This document shows positions 14,228-21,431 of a stretch of 21,431 nucleotides of DNA, one piece after another. The position numbers were made by a program, and so were the translations under genes. Positions within the stretch are counted from its first letter, which is position 1, and each line of letters begins with the position of its first letter. The notes beneath the pieces were generated by a model, which was given only the letters and a program-made list of their open reading frames with translations, made no database searches and was not told the DNA's origin. Source of the DNA: an uncultured Lachnospiraceae bacterium (GTDB lineage Bacteria > Bacillota > Clostridia > Lachnospirales > Lachnospiraceae); NCBI GenBank assembly GCA_946549155.1, contig CAMNQN010000026.1, positions 1 through 21,431 of the forward strand. The letters are read 5' to 3'.

Positions 14228-15590
14228 TGATGCGGTCGCACAGGGAAATCTGCTCTGCATAATCTACATAGACCATGAGAATGGCGGTTCCATATTTGCG
14301 GAACAGCTGGATAATTTGATAAAATTCATCCTGGAAGGCAGGAAAGATATCTGTGGAATTGATGCCGAGAATCACAATTTCGGGATGTACCGTCAAATAG
14401 CGGAAAAGCATAACCTTGATGCTGTCCCATTTTGACAGAGGCAGGCTTTTTTGCTGAAAAAAGGAACGGTAGGTGGCAATCAGGTGGTCTTCCAGATGAT
14501 CCGCAATAATTCCCAGATAACTGGTTTTGCCGGAGCATAAAATGGTGAAATTTTCCTTAAGGCTGAGGGAGGGGAAAAGTCCATTCTGAATATGCTCCTC
14601 TGTGAGGAAAAAGCATTTCTGTCCGGCGGCCTGCTGATAGGAGGTGATCCTTTTCCCGGAAATAAGGAGAGAACAGTCGTTGTTGTGTAATTCTAATTGA
14701 TTGAGAGCATGATAAAGGGAACCGTTCAGATCAATGATTCCCAGAACCTCATGCTGTTTTAATTCTATTTTGGAGGAGGCCCATCCGGCGGGGAAACGGA
14801 TTTCAAGCACGGTTTTTTGCGCAGGGCAGGTATTTTGTTCCCGCGGGCTGAAGGAGACGGTATTATTTTTGCCGATCAGCAAAGCGGTGAGCAGCTCGCT
14901 GGAATAATCAGAAGAAAAAATATGGCGGATAACGCGCCCTTTTTTCATGGCGATTACCATATCCATGGACGCAAAATAGGGATCAATGGAGTTATTGATG
15001 TAAACAACAGAGCAATTATTTATTTTAGAGAGCGTGGAAAAAAGAAGCTCCTTTTCGGTGGGAGTGTAATTGCTCGTTATATTGTCAAGAATGATGATTT
15101 CAGCTCCTGTGTTTAAAGCCTTGATAATCTGTATCAAATGCTGCTGGGAATAGGAGAGGGTGGAAACCCTGGCATCCGGGTCTAAAGGAATCTGATATTG
15201 CTGCAGAAGCTGCCGAGTGCGGATCAGAGCTGCCTGTTTATTAAAAAGAGACGTAAAGGAATGGATGCGGATGGAAAACAAATTCTCAGCTATGGACATA
15301 GCGGGTACCAGCTGTGCTTTTTTAGAGATATAGCTTATTTTTAAGAGACTGTGCTGAGCATAGGCATTGTAATCGGCTGCGGAGTATTTTTGCCCATGAA
15401 AGATAAGCCGTCCCTGGGAAAAGGAGGCCAGGTCGGCCAACAGCCTGGCAAAGGCAGAGCATTCATTTTCCCAGAGGTCAGCGATACCGATTTTAACGTT
15501 CTTAAAGATACTTATATTCAGATTGTGGAACAGTTGATTGCCCCGTTCTTCTGAAGAGACATTTTCCAAACGCAGTAATTCTTCCGGCAT
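14190..15590 (-). CDS. Catalytically dead CUT2 ATPase homologue (pseudo-ABC protein)
   Basis: A full-length 466-residue relative of tandem RbsA-type ATPases with no frameshift or stop. Homology shows in segments such as LVPAMSIAENLF (95-106; the active paralogue has LMPSLSVAENIF), LSYSQQHLIQIIKAL (145-159), EIIILDN (164-170) and CDRIITL (451-457). Catalytic residues are lost throughout: Walker A GENGAGKST reads DLWENECSA (38-46, Lys replaced by Cys), the DEPT glutamate is Asn170, and the H-loop His is Asn. In the second half Walker A is absent around 285-294, LSGGNQQ reads LSKWDSI (385-391) and DEPT reads GINST (409-413). It should not hydrolyse ATP. It starts 2 bases after the plsC-like stop with an AGGG ribosome binding site, so it can be read from the malQ-plsC transcript, yet its low GC matches the transporter/kinase block. 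Inferred role: regulatory partner of the transporter or kinase. Confidence 0.85.
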   Translation of the reverse strand: MPEELLRLENVSSEERGNQLFHNLNISIFKNVKIGIADLWENECSAFARLLADLASFSQGRLIFHGQKYSAADYNAYAQHSLLKISYISKKAQLVPAMSIAENLFSIRIHSFTSLFNKQAALIRTRQLLQQYQIPLDPDARVSTLSYSQQHLIQIIKALNTGAEIIILDNITSNYTPTEKELLFSTLSKINNCSVVYINNSIDPYFASMDMVIAMKKGRVIRHIFSSDYSSELLTALLIGKNNTVSFSPREQNTCPAQKTVLEIRFPAGWASSKIELKQHEVLGIIDLNGSLYHALNQLELHNNDCSLLISGKRITSYQQAAGQKCFFLTEEHIQNGLFPSLSLKENFTILCSGKTSYLGIIADHLEDHLIATYRSFFQQKSLPLSKWDSIKVMLFRYLTVHPEIVILGINSTDIFPAFQDEFYQIIQLFRKYGTAILMVYVDYAEQISLCDRIITLQKTSAPLSL

Positions 15591-15592
15591 AA

Positions 15593-16330
15593 TTATATTC
15601 CCTGATTTTTTATTAGCATTTCCTCTATCATCGCCTGGATCTTTTTTCCCAGAAATTTTTGCTCTTCCCGGGGCAGATCCTTCGGATAAACGGGCTCTCC
15701 GTACTCGATCACCACATGGGTAGCCCGGATGAAGGGAAAATGGTCTTCCAGTATCCCGGAGGTGTGGCTGAGGGCCACCGGTATGATAGGACAGCCGGTC
15801 TTGGTGGCCACCTTGAAGGAGCCCTCATGGAAGGGCAGCAGCTCGGTCTCCGAGGCGGCTTCCCCCCGGGTGCCCTCCGGGAAGATGGCGATGGAGATGC
15901 CGGATTTTACCTTGTCAATGGCGGCAAGAATCACTTTCAGCCCTTCCTTAATGTCCTTCCGGTCCAGAAACAGGCAGTGCAGCCATTTCATCCACCAGGA
16001 CAGGAAGGGGATTTTTTTCAGCTCCGTCTTGGAGATATATCCGGTGAGGGAGGGGCAGCGGGCATAGGTGAGCACCACATCGAAAAAGCTGCGGTGGTTC
16101 AGGATATACAGCACTGCCTGATCCCTGGGAATATGGTCCTCTCCGATCACGGTAAGCTTCGTTCCGGCCAGGAAGGAAATTAACCGGAAGACAGTCTGCA
16201 CCATGCGCAGGGCCAGCAAATCTCCCTTCTTCGCATCAAATTTTCCCACCGTCCACTTCATAAAATACAGCAGCGGTGTGAGAATAAAAAACAGGGCGAT
16301 GGCCAGCACCACCAAAATCAATCGAATCAT
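15593..16330 (-). CDS. plsC: 1-acyl-sn-glycerol-3-phosphate acyltransferase family protein
   Basis: A 245-residue lysophospholipid acyltransferase, expected to acylate lysophosphatidic acid to phosphatidic acid at the inner membrane. Seen: an N-terminal membrane segment (about 3-24), the catalytic NHRSFFD box (His79, Asp84; NHx4D), a DRKD segment near 123-126, the substrate phosphate-binding FPEGTR motif at 150-155, and a late PVAL motif. The length is typical of PlsC. The ribosome binding site GGGAGGGG overlaps the malQ stop region, 13 bases upstream, so the two genes are co-transcribed. Which acyl acceptor it uses cannot be told; several Clostridia carry more than one PlsC-like protein. Confidence 0.9.
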   Translation of the reverse strand: MIRLILVVLAIALFFILTPLLYFMKWTVGKFDAKKGDLLALRMVQTVFRLISFLAGTKLTVIGEDHIPRDQAVLYILNHRSFFDVVLTYARCPSLTGYISKTELKKIPFLSWWMKWLHCLFLDRKDIKEGLKVILAAIDKVKSGISIAIFPEGTRGEAASETELLPFHEGSFKVATKTGCPIIPVALSHTSGILEDHFPFIRATHVVIEYGEPVYPKDLPREEQKFLGKKIQAMIEEMLIKNQGI

Positions 16331-16343
16331 AGAACCCCTCCCT

Positions 16344-17915
16344 TTAGCGGTTGTAGAGCCGGGTGGTCTTTAAGAGCCATTCCTGCCGTTCCTTTGTCAA
16401 ATCCTCCTGGATGTAGCGGAAATTCCAGTTGGCGGCGGCCACGCCGGGAATGTTCATCCGGGCGTTGCTTCCCATCACAAACAGGTCCTGGATGGGAAAA
16501 ATGGCGTATTTGGCGATGGAACCCAGGCAGAAGCGGATAAAATCCAGGCTTACCTGATTGCCGTCGGTGTTTCCGTAGCGGCGTACCCGGTCCTTGATGA
16601 TCTCCGGCTGTGTCTGATACCAGCCCATGGTGGTGTCATTGTCGTGGGTGCCGGTGTAGCAGATGCAGTTGGGGGTGGTGTAGAAATGAGGAATATAATT
16701 TTTATCCTCCATATCCCCAAAGCCAAACTGCAGTACCTTCATCCCCGGGAAACCGAACATATCCCGAAGCTGCTCCACCTCCGGGGTGATGATGCCCAGA
16801 TCCTCAGCGAAAATGGGAAGATCGCTGCCCAGCTCCTTCTGGATAGCCAAAAACAAATCTTCGCAGGGTCCCTTCACCCACTGGCCGCCGATGGCGGTCT
16901 CCTCCCCGGCCGGGATGGACCAGTAAGCCTCGAAGCCCCGGAAATGGTCGATACGTAGGTAATCCACCATGGAAAGCTGACGGCGGATGCGTCTGATCCA
17001 CCACTGGAAACCGGTTTCCTTGTGAACCTCCCAGTCATAGAGGGGATTGCCCCACAGCTGGCCCGTGGCGCTGAAATAATCGGGCGGAACTCCCGCCACA
17101 TTGGTGGGGTAGCCCTTGGAGTCCAGCTGAAACAGCTTTTTGTTTGCCCACACGTCGCAGCTGTCCAGGGCCACGAAGATGGGGATGTCACCGATGATCT
17201 CCACCTCATGCTCGTGGGCGTACTCCTTTAATTCCATCCACTGTTTGTTAAAGATAAACTGGACGAACTGATAATACCGGATCTGCTCCGACAGCTTTTC
17301 CCTCCACGCTTCCCTGACGGCGGCGGTGGGAGCGGTCATCTCTTCCTCCCATTCCAGCCAGCAGCGTCCCCCGTGGGCGTCCTTGGCGGCCATGAACAGG
17401 GCATAGTCGTCCAGCCATTCGCTTTCATTCTCGCAGAAATGCTCAAATTCCTCCAACAGCGTTTTGTCGGGGGTGTGCCAAAAGGCGGCGCAGGCGGTCT
17501 GCAGCAGCCTGGTTTTAAACTGAATCGCAGGGCCGTAATCCACTTTGCGAGGATCCCATTGGGGCATATCCGCAAAATCCGCTTCCGTCAGCAGGTTCAG
17601 CTCCATCAGCTTTTCCGGACTGATGATCAGCGGCTGTCCCGCGAAGGCGGAGAAGCCCTGGTAAGGGGAATCGCCGAAGCCGGTGGGCCCCAAGGGAAGC
17701 ACCTGCCACAGATGCTGGCCCGAGCTCTCCAGAAAGTCAATAAAATCGTAAGCGCCCTTTCCCAGATCTCCGATACCATAGGGGGAGGGGAAGGAGGTGG
17801 GGTGCACCAGGATGCCGGACATCCGGCTTCTCTGTTTCTTTCTGGAAGCGGTTACGGATTCTGGTGCATTTTCCTGTGTATCTGATCCAATGAAAATTTC
17901 TTTTGTAGCGGTCAT
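16344..17915 (-). CDS. malQ: 4-alpha-glucanotransferase (amylomaltase, GH77)
   Basis: Transfers alpha-1,4-glucan segments between maltooligosaccharides and releases glucose; a cytoplasmic enzyme of maltodextrin and glycogen turnover. At 523 residues it is slightly longer than usual because of a polar N-terminal extension of about 31 residues before the family start RMSGILVHPTS. Seen: GDSPYQGFSAFAG (81-93), catalytic nucleophile Asp323 in YLRIDHFRG, acid/base Glu371 in FAEDLG, and Asp425 in GTHDND. The first ATG (17915) has AAGGA about 10 bases upstream. A start at Met32 is possible but its ribosome binding site is poor. It likely works with glycogen made through glgC/glgD and heads an operon with plsC. 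Confidence 0.95.
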   Translation of the reverse strand: MTATKEIFIGSDTQENAPESVTASRKKQRSRMSGILVHPTSFPSPYGIGDLGKGAYDFIDFLESSGQHLWQVLPLGPTGFGDSPYQGFSAFAGQPLIISPEKLMELNLLTEADFADMPQWDPRKVDYGPAIQFKTRLLQTACAAFWHTPDKTLLEEFEHFCENESEWLDDYALFMAAKDAHGGRCWLEWEEEMTAPTAAVREAWREKLSEQIRYYQFVQFIFNKQWMELKEYAHEHEVEIIGDIPIFVALDSCDVWANKKLFQLDSKGYPTNVAGVPPDYFSATGQLWGNPLYDWEVHKETGFQWWIRRIRRQLSMVDYLRIDHFRGFEAYWSIPAGEETAIGGQWVKGPCEDLFLAIQKELGSDLPIFAEDLGIITPEVEQLRDMFGFPGMKVLQFGFGDMEDKNYIPHFYTTPNCICYTGTHDNDTTMGWYQTQPEIIKDRVRRYGNTDGNQVSLDFIRFCLGSIAKYAIFPIQDLFVMGSNARMNIPGVAAANWNFRYIQEDLTKERQEWLLKTTRLYNR

Positions 17916-17962
17916 GATAAGGAATCCTTTCTATAATAATATGTTCCTTTTATTTCCCTGTC

Positions 17963-17991
17963 ATTATACCTGACCCCAGGGGAGAACGCAA
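17963..17991 (-). promoter_or_regulatory. Sigma-A-type promoter for malQ-plsC
   Basis: On the minus strand TTGCGT (17986-17991), 17-base spacer, perfect TATAAT (17963-17968). The spacer contains the palindrome CCCCTGGGG. It gives a leader of about 40 bases before the malQ ATG. Confidence 0.7.
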
Positions 17992-17998
17992 GAAAGAA

Positions 17999-18027
17999 AT
18001 GACATTTGGGGGGTTTTGTGTTATGCT
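17999..18027 (+). promoter_or_regulatory. Promoter for the OmpR-type two-component operon
   Basis: ATGACA (17999-18004), 17-base spacer, TATGCT (18022-18027) with extended -10 TG (TGT-TATGCT). It stands back to back with the malQ promoter, the two -35 boxes being 7 bases apart. A run of six G lies in the spacer. Confidence 0.55.
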
Positions 18028-18087
18028 GAAAAAAGGTTCTGAAAGGAAAATTCCGATTCGAACATCGATAAAATACAGGGGTGGAAA

Positions 18088-18741
18088 ATGAACAGGATTT
18101 TGATAGTGGAGGATGAGGAGTCCATTGCGAATCTCATCCGCATGAATTTGGTGAAGGCGGGGTTCCAGTGTGAGCTGGCCTCTGACGGGGAGGAGGCGGC
18201 TGACAGGATCGGGGAGAGAAATTATGACCTGATTCTGCTGGATATCATGCTGCCGAAGCTGAACGGATATGAGGTGCTGGAGTACGCCAAGGAGGTGGAC
18301 ATTCCGGTGATTTTTCTCACCGCCATGGGGGACACCCAACAGAAGGTGAAGGGGCTGAAGCTGGGGGCGGAGGACTACATTGCCAAGCCCTTTGAGATCG
18401 CGGAGCTGCTGGCCCGGGTGGAGACGGTGCTGCGCCGGTATAAGAAAACGGAGCGGAAGCTGCGGCTTCTGGATATTGAGATTGACACGGATTCCCGGAC
18501 GGTGCTGCAAAATGGCAGGCAGGTGGACCTGACGATCAAGGAGTATGAGCTGCTGCTTCTGTTTGTGCGGAATAAGAACCGGGCGCTCTACCGGGAGACG
18601 ATCTACGAGAATGTCTGGGGCGGAGAGTACAACGGCGTGGGCAGGACGGTGGATCTGCATGTGCAGCGGCTGAAAAAGAAGCTGGGGCTGGAGGAGCATA
18701 TCGCCGCCATTTATAAGGTAGGCTACCGGCTGCAGGTGTAG
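18088..18741 (+). CDS. OmpR/PhoB-family response regulator
   Basis: A 217-residue DNA-binding regulator. Seen: a receiver domain (1-117) with acidic residues Glu8, Asp9 and Glu10, phosphoacceptor Asp52 in LLDIMLPKLNG, switch Thr78 and Lys100 in AKPFE. A winged-helix trans_reg_C domain (about 127-217) follows with the RTVDLHVQRLKKKLG recognition-helix region and the terminal YKVGYRLQV motif. The ATG at 18088 has AGGGGTGG 4-5 bases upstream. The partner kinase gene begins 10 bases after the stop. The regulon is unknown; the unrecognised protein at 20321 is the nearest candidate target or accessory part. Confidence 0.95.
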   Translation: MNRILIVEDEESIANLIRMNLVKAGFQCELASDGEEAADRIGERNYDLILLDIMLPKLNGYEVLEYAKEVDIPVIFLTAMGDTQQKVKGLKLGAEDYIAKPFEIAELLARVETVLRRYKKTERKLRLLDIEIDTDSRTVLQNGRQVDLTIKEYELLLLFVRNKNRALYRETIYENVWGGEYNGVGRTVDLHVQRLKKKLGLEEHIAAIYKVGYRLQV

Positions 18742-18751
18742 GAGGCAGTGA

Positions 18752-20215
18752 ATGAAGCTATCATGGAAATTATTTTTTGTCACGACTCCCATTTTTATTC
18801 TGTTTCTGACGGTCTTTGGTTCCTGGATGCTGGAGGACAATTTCCGGGGAAACCTGGATGGAGAAATTCAGCGCTGCCTGGTGGAGAATCAATTGTTTCA
18901 GAACTCCTACGAGCTGACCAGAAACAGCTTAACCCAGGAGCAGCAGGAGCAGATCAGCACGGAGCGCCTGGTGGGAAGCTTTTATAAAAAGAAGGGGAGA
19001 GAGGGCGGCTCCATCCGGATTTACGGGCAGGATGGGACGATTCTTTATGAGGAGAATGAATTGCGGCTGGAAAACAGTCTTTTGAACCGGTTAAGCGAGG
19101 AACAGAACGTGGGCTATGAGCTGCTGCGCTACGGGGGCCAGACCTATATCGTGGTGATGGGCCGCAGCAGCTTTGGGGATTACATTGAAACCACCCGGAA
19201 TATCACGGACATTTTTGAGGAGCGCATTGCCATGTATTCCCGGTATCAGGGGGGCGTATTGGGAATGTCTCTCCTGATGGGCAGTATGATTCTGCTGATT
19301 CTGTTTCTGGTGATGCGCGATATTCAGAAGCTTTCCCGGGCCACCCGACAGTTTGCCAGGGGAAGGTACGATGTGCAGGTGGATATTCGCAGCACCGACG
19401 AGATCGGGATGCTGGCAGCGGATTTTAACTGGATGGCCGGCGTCATGAGGCAGCAGATGGAAAAGCTGCAGAATGAGGCGAAACGCCAGGAGGAATTTAC
19501 GGCGGCCTTTGCCCATGAGCTGAAAACGCCGCTGACCTCCATCATCGGATATGCGGACACCCTGCGGCAGATGGAGCTGTCCCCGGAGGAGACCAGTACC
19601 TGCGCCGATTACATTTTCCGGCAGGGGAAGCGGCTCCAGGCCCTCTCCTACAAGCTGCTGGACATGACCATGGCGGATCAGAAGGAGATTACACTGAAAG
19701 AAATTTATGTTCCGGATTTTCTGGGAGAGGTGGCCCGGGTGGCGGAGAAAAGCCTGGAGGAGAAAAAGCTGCGGCTGTGGGTGCAGGCCCAGGAGGGAGT
19801 GATCTATGGTGACCGGGATCTTTTGTCCTCTCTGTTTCTGAATCTGATTGACAATGCCAGAAAGGTGTCCCAGCCGGAGCGGGAGATTTTCCTCACCGGC
19901 CAGGTGGTGCCGGGGGGCTACACGATTGCGGTGGAGGACCAGGGCGGCGGACTGCCGCCCCAGGAGGTTTCCCGCATCACCGAGGCCTTCTATATGGTGG
20001 ATAAATCCCGGTCCCGCAAGGAGGGCGGCGCAGGACTGGGGCTGGCCCTCTGCCAGAAGATCGTGGATCTGCACCAGGGGAGCTGGCGGTTTGACAATTA
20101 CCCAGGGGTGGGGCTGCGGGTGATAGTGCGGTTAGGGATCCCGGAGGGAGTGCCCCGGGAGCGCAGGCGGAAGGCAGTCTACGGCCAGAGCGGGATAGGT
20201 CGGGACAGGAGCTGA
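18752..20215 (+). CDS. HAMP-containing sensor histidine kinase
   Basis: A 487-residue transmembrane kinase paired with the regulator upstream. Seen: membrane segment one (about 8-27), an extracytoplasmic sensor domain of about 140 residues (28-167) without a motif I can name, membrane segment two (168-188), a HAMP linker (about 189-242), a HisKA domain with phosphoacceptor His255 in AAFAHELKTPLTS, N-box NLIDNAR (364-370), G1 DQGGG (396-400), an F-box-like YMVDKSRSRK region and G2 GGAGLGLAL (425-433). All kinase boxes are intact. The start ATG at 18752 has AGGAGG with a 6-base spacer. The ligand is unknown. Confidence 0.95.
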   Translation: MKLSWKLFFVTTPIFILFLTVFGSWMLEDNFRGNLDGEIQRCLVENQLFQNSYELTRNSLTQEQQEQISTERLVGSFYKKKGREGGSIRIYGQDGTILYEENELRLENSLLNRLSEEQNVGYELLRYGGQTYIVVMGRSSFGDYIETTRNITDIFEERIAMYSRYQGGVLGMSLLMGSMILLILFLVMRDIQKLSRATRQFARGRYDVQVDIRSTDEIGMLAADFNWMAGVMRQQMEKLQNEAKRQEEFTAAFAHELKTPLTSIIGYADTLRQMELSPEETSTCADYIFRQGKRLQALSYKLLDMTMADQKEITLKEIYVPDFLGEVARVAEKSLEEKKLRLWVQAQEGVIYGDRDLLSSLFLNLIDNARKVSQPEREIFLTGQVVPGGYTIAVEDQGGGLPPQEVSRITEAFYMVDKSRSRKEGGAGLGLALCQKIVDLHQGSWRFDNYPGVGLRVIVRLGIPEGVPRERRRKAVYGQSGIGRDRS

Positions 20216-20320
20216 CGTGTTGTGGAGAGGAAATATGCGGGGAGAAGCGTCCGGGAGCGCTTTCCTCAGCGTTTCCCTGATGGAACGGACGGAAAAAGGA
20301 GATGGAAAGGAGGCGGGAAG

Positions 20321-21358
20321 ATGAAGGAGCATAAGAATGGGAAGGTCATTTTGCAGTATGCGGCGGGGCTTTTGGCTTTGGGGCTTTCCGTAGCGCTGGC
20401 ATGGTTTTTGCCGGGCTGGTATTCCGGCTGGCGGGACCAGCAGTATCTGTCCCGGGCTACCCTCTCCAGCCGGGAGGAGATTGAGTTCCTGGATGCGGCG
20501 TCTCTGGAAATGGCAGGCAGGATGGAGCTGTTAGGGCAGGCGAGGCAGATTGACTGGCGTTGGGAGGATTTGCCCATCTGGACGGAGTACGACGTGATGG
20601 AGCGTCTTTCCTTTCTGCAGGCGGAGGTGAAACGCTGGAAGGAGGCAGGCGTTGTTCCGGAATCTGTTTTTCCCAGTGCCGATACGGTAGAGGATTATTA
20701 TGGAAATACATCGGTGGAGGATTATTATTTCCTTCAGGTGACGGTGGACGGAAAGACGCTGCCCATCTGCCTGATGCTGCTTCACGATGCTCTGGATGAC
20801 AGCAGCCTTCTGGCCATAACGGATGCCCAGAAGGATATTCTGTATTACCTGTCCCTGAGGGGGTATAGTATGCAGGAAGAAATGGCACGGCTTCTGGGCT
20901 TTGGGGGTCTGGAGGATATGGTGAACATAATGGCGGGGGGAGAAGAGACAAAACTGCAGGAGGATTATGAAAGCTATGATTTCGCCTCCGTCTGCCACGC
21001 GCAGGAGGCAGTAATTACCGGCAGGCCGGGGGAACTGAATTTCCAGGTGGAACTGGATTATGGCAGCTTCCAGGGCTACGGAGGCCGGATGGTGGTCGGC
21101 GGGCCGGCGGGTTTTGGCCTGGCCATTTTTCTGGGAACAGACCGGTGGATCGAGCTTTTGCAGGAAGCTATCGAGAAGCTGGAGTATTACCCCACCGAGT
21201 CCATGTATGAGATGCAGTACACTACGGAGGGCTGGCAGACCCAGGTGGCTTCAGAGCTCTTCGGGATGGAGATGCTTTCTCCCGAGGCCTTCGGGATGGA
21301 GGCAGAGGCGTTTGACGAGGGAAACAGCGAGGATATCCCGGAGAAGCCTGTGGGGTAG
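20321..21358 (+). CDS. Membrane-anchored protein of unknown function in a two-component operon
   Basis: I do not recognise this 345-residue protein. Seen: a short basic N-terminus, one hydrophobic segment (about 9-30), then a long hydrophilic part, probably outside the cell, rich in Glu, Trp and Tyr, including an IDWRWEDLPIWTEYD stretch near 77-91. The C-terminus is acidic and Met-rich, with a loose internal repeat of EAFGME and EAFDEG. There is no lipobox, LPXTG or enzymatic motif. The ATG at 20321 is chosen because AAAGGAGG lies just upstream; an in-frame ATG at 20222 would add 33 very basic residues before the membrane segment. It follows the kinase by 105 bases on the same strand with no terminator between, so it may be co-transcribed and act as an accessory sensor or a regulated output. 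Confidence 0.8.
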   Translation: MKEHKNGKVILQYAAGLLALGLSVALAWFLPGWYSGWRDQQYLSRATLSSREEIEFLDAASLEMAGRMELLGQARQIDWRWEDLPIWTEYDVMERLSFLQAEVKRWKEAGVVPESVFPSADTVEDYYGNTSVEDYYFLQVTVDGKTLPICLMLLHDALDDSSLLAITDAQKDILYYLSLRGYSMQEEMARLLGFGGLEDMVNIMAGGEETKLQEDYESYDFASVCHAQEAVITGRPGELNFQVELDYGSFQGYGGRMVVGGPAGFGLAIFLGTDRWIELLQEAIEKLEYYPTESMYEMQYTTEGWQTQVASELFGMEMLSPEAFGMEAEAFDEGNSEDIPEKPVG

Positions 21359-21374
21359 GAGGGATGCGGAAGGC

Positions 21375-21431
21375 ATGTTACTGTTCACTTCGTTCACAGC
21401 AACACGCTACGCGATGCACAGAAATTGTACC
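21375..21431. repeat. Possible dispersed intergenic repeat at contig end
   Basis: The last bases contain GTTCAC-TTC-GTTCAC (a direct repeat of GTTCAC), embedded in a quasi-palindrome whose 12-base arms match at 9 positions, then CGC-TAC-GCG. It encodes no gene and sits where the contig breaks, as a multi-copy element would. No second copy is in this window, so repeat status is inferred. Confidence 0.4.

Larger units (their letters stand above)
7093..15590. other. Low-GC block: acquired sugar-uptake/signalling cassette
   Basis: From the spoVG terminator to the stop codon of the plsC-like gene the sequence is visibly lower in GC than both flanks. In 60-base lines counted by eye, 9361-9420 has 22 G+C, 12721-12780 has 24, 13741-13800 has 19, 15001-15060 has 21 and 15241-15300 has 22. 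In the flanks, 5941-6000 has 36, 15841-15900 has 43, 16201-16260 has 32 and 19741-19800 has 38. The binding-protein gene is intermediate (28-30 per line). No integrase, att site or flanking repeat was found, so transfer is inferred from composition and gene content only. Confidence 0.6.

Noticed and set aside
14190..15590. Calling the degenerate ATPase a pseudogene
   Set aside because: There is no frameshift or internal stop over 466 codons, it has a plausible start, and homology runs from end to end; loss of function is limited to catalytic residues.
19091..20074. Open frame of about 327 codons opposite the HAMP kinase
   Set aside because: Antisense to an intact kinase with all catalytic boxes; typical shadow frame in GC-rich DNA.

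Overview
The window looks like a chromosomal contig end from an anaerobic, probably spore-forming Clostridia, most likely Lachnospiraceae. The reasons are the paired glgC-glgD genes, a SpoVG orthologue, a DnaD-type plus DnaC/DnaI-type primosome pair, a YesM/YesN-like two-component system beside a CUT2 sugar ABC transporter, and strong AGGAGG-type ribosome binding sites. No rRNA, tRNA, CRISPR array or transposase was seen. The first 37 bases are pure C and look like a sequencing or assembly artefact.

Layout. (1) 83-3907, minus strand: murC, then a DnaD-like replication protein, then a DnaC/DnaI-like helicase loader. A cluster of DnaA boxes (2432-2511) lies just upstream of the dnaD-like promoter. 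(2) 3908-4214: AT-rich divergent region with an inverted repeat at the murC start point, helically phased A-tracts and a near-consensus glgC promoter. (3) 4215-6965, plus strand: glgC, glgD (4-base overlap), spoVG, then a terminator. (4) 7093-15590: a visibly lower-GC block. It holds a CUT2 sugar transporter operon (binding protein, ATPase, permease) ending in an intracellular esterase. After a terminator follow an AraC-type response regulator and a LytS/YesM-type kinase, and facing them is a full-length CUT2 ATPase homologue that has lost its nucleotide-binding and catalytic residues in both halves. (5) 15593-17915, minus strand: an acyltransferase (plsC-like) and malQ, probably one operon. 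(6) 18088-21358, plus strand: an OmpR-type regulator, a HAMP histidine kinase and a membrane-anchored protein I do not recognise. (7) The last 60 bases look like an intergenic repeat at the contig edge.

How it fits together. glgC/glgD and malQ serve glycogen synthesis and turnover. The low-GC block reads as an acquired carbohydrate uptake and sensing cassette inserted between the spoVG terminator and the plsC stop codon. Its most interesting feature is the combination of a kinase without an extracellular sensor domain and a catalytically dead but intact ATPase paralogue. I propose that the dead ATPase links the state of the transporter to the kinase; this is inference. The second strong signal is the DnaA-box array at the primosome genes, which suggests DnaA control of helicase loading or a DnaA-titration site.
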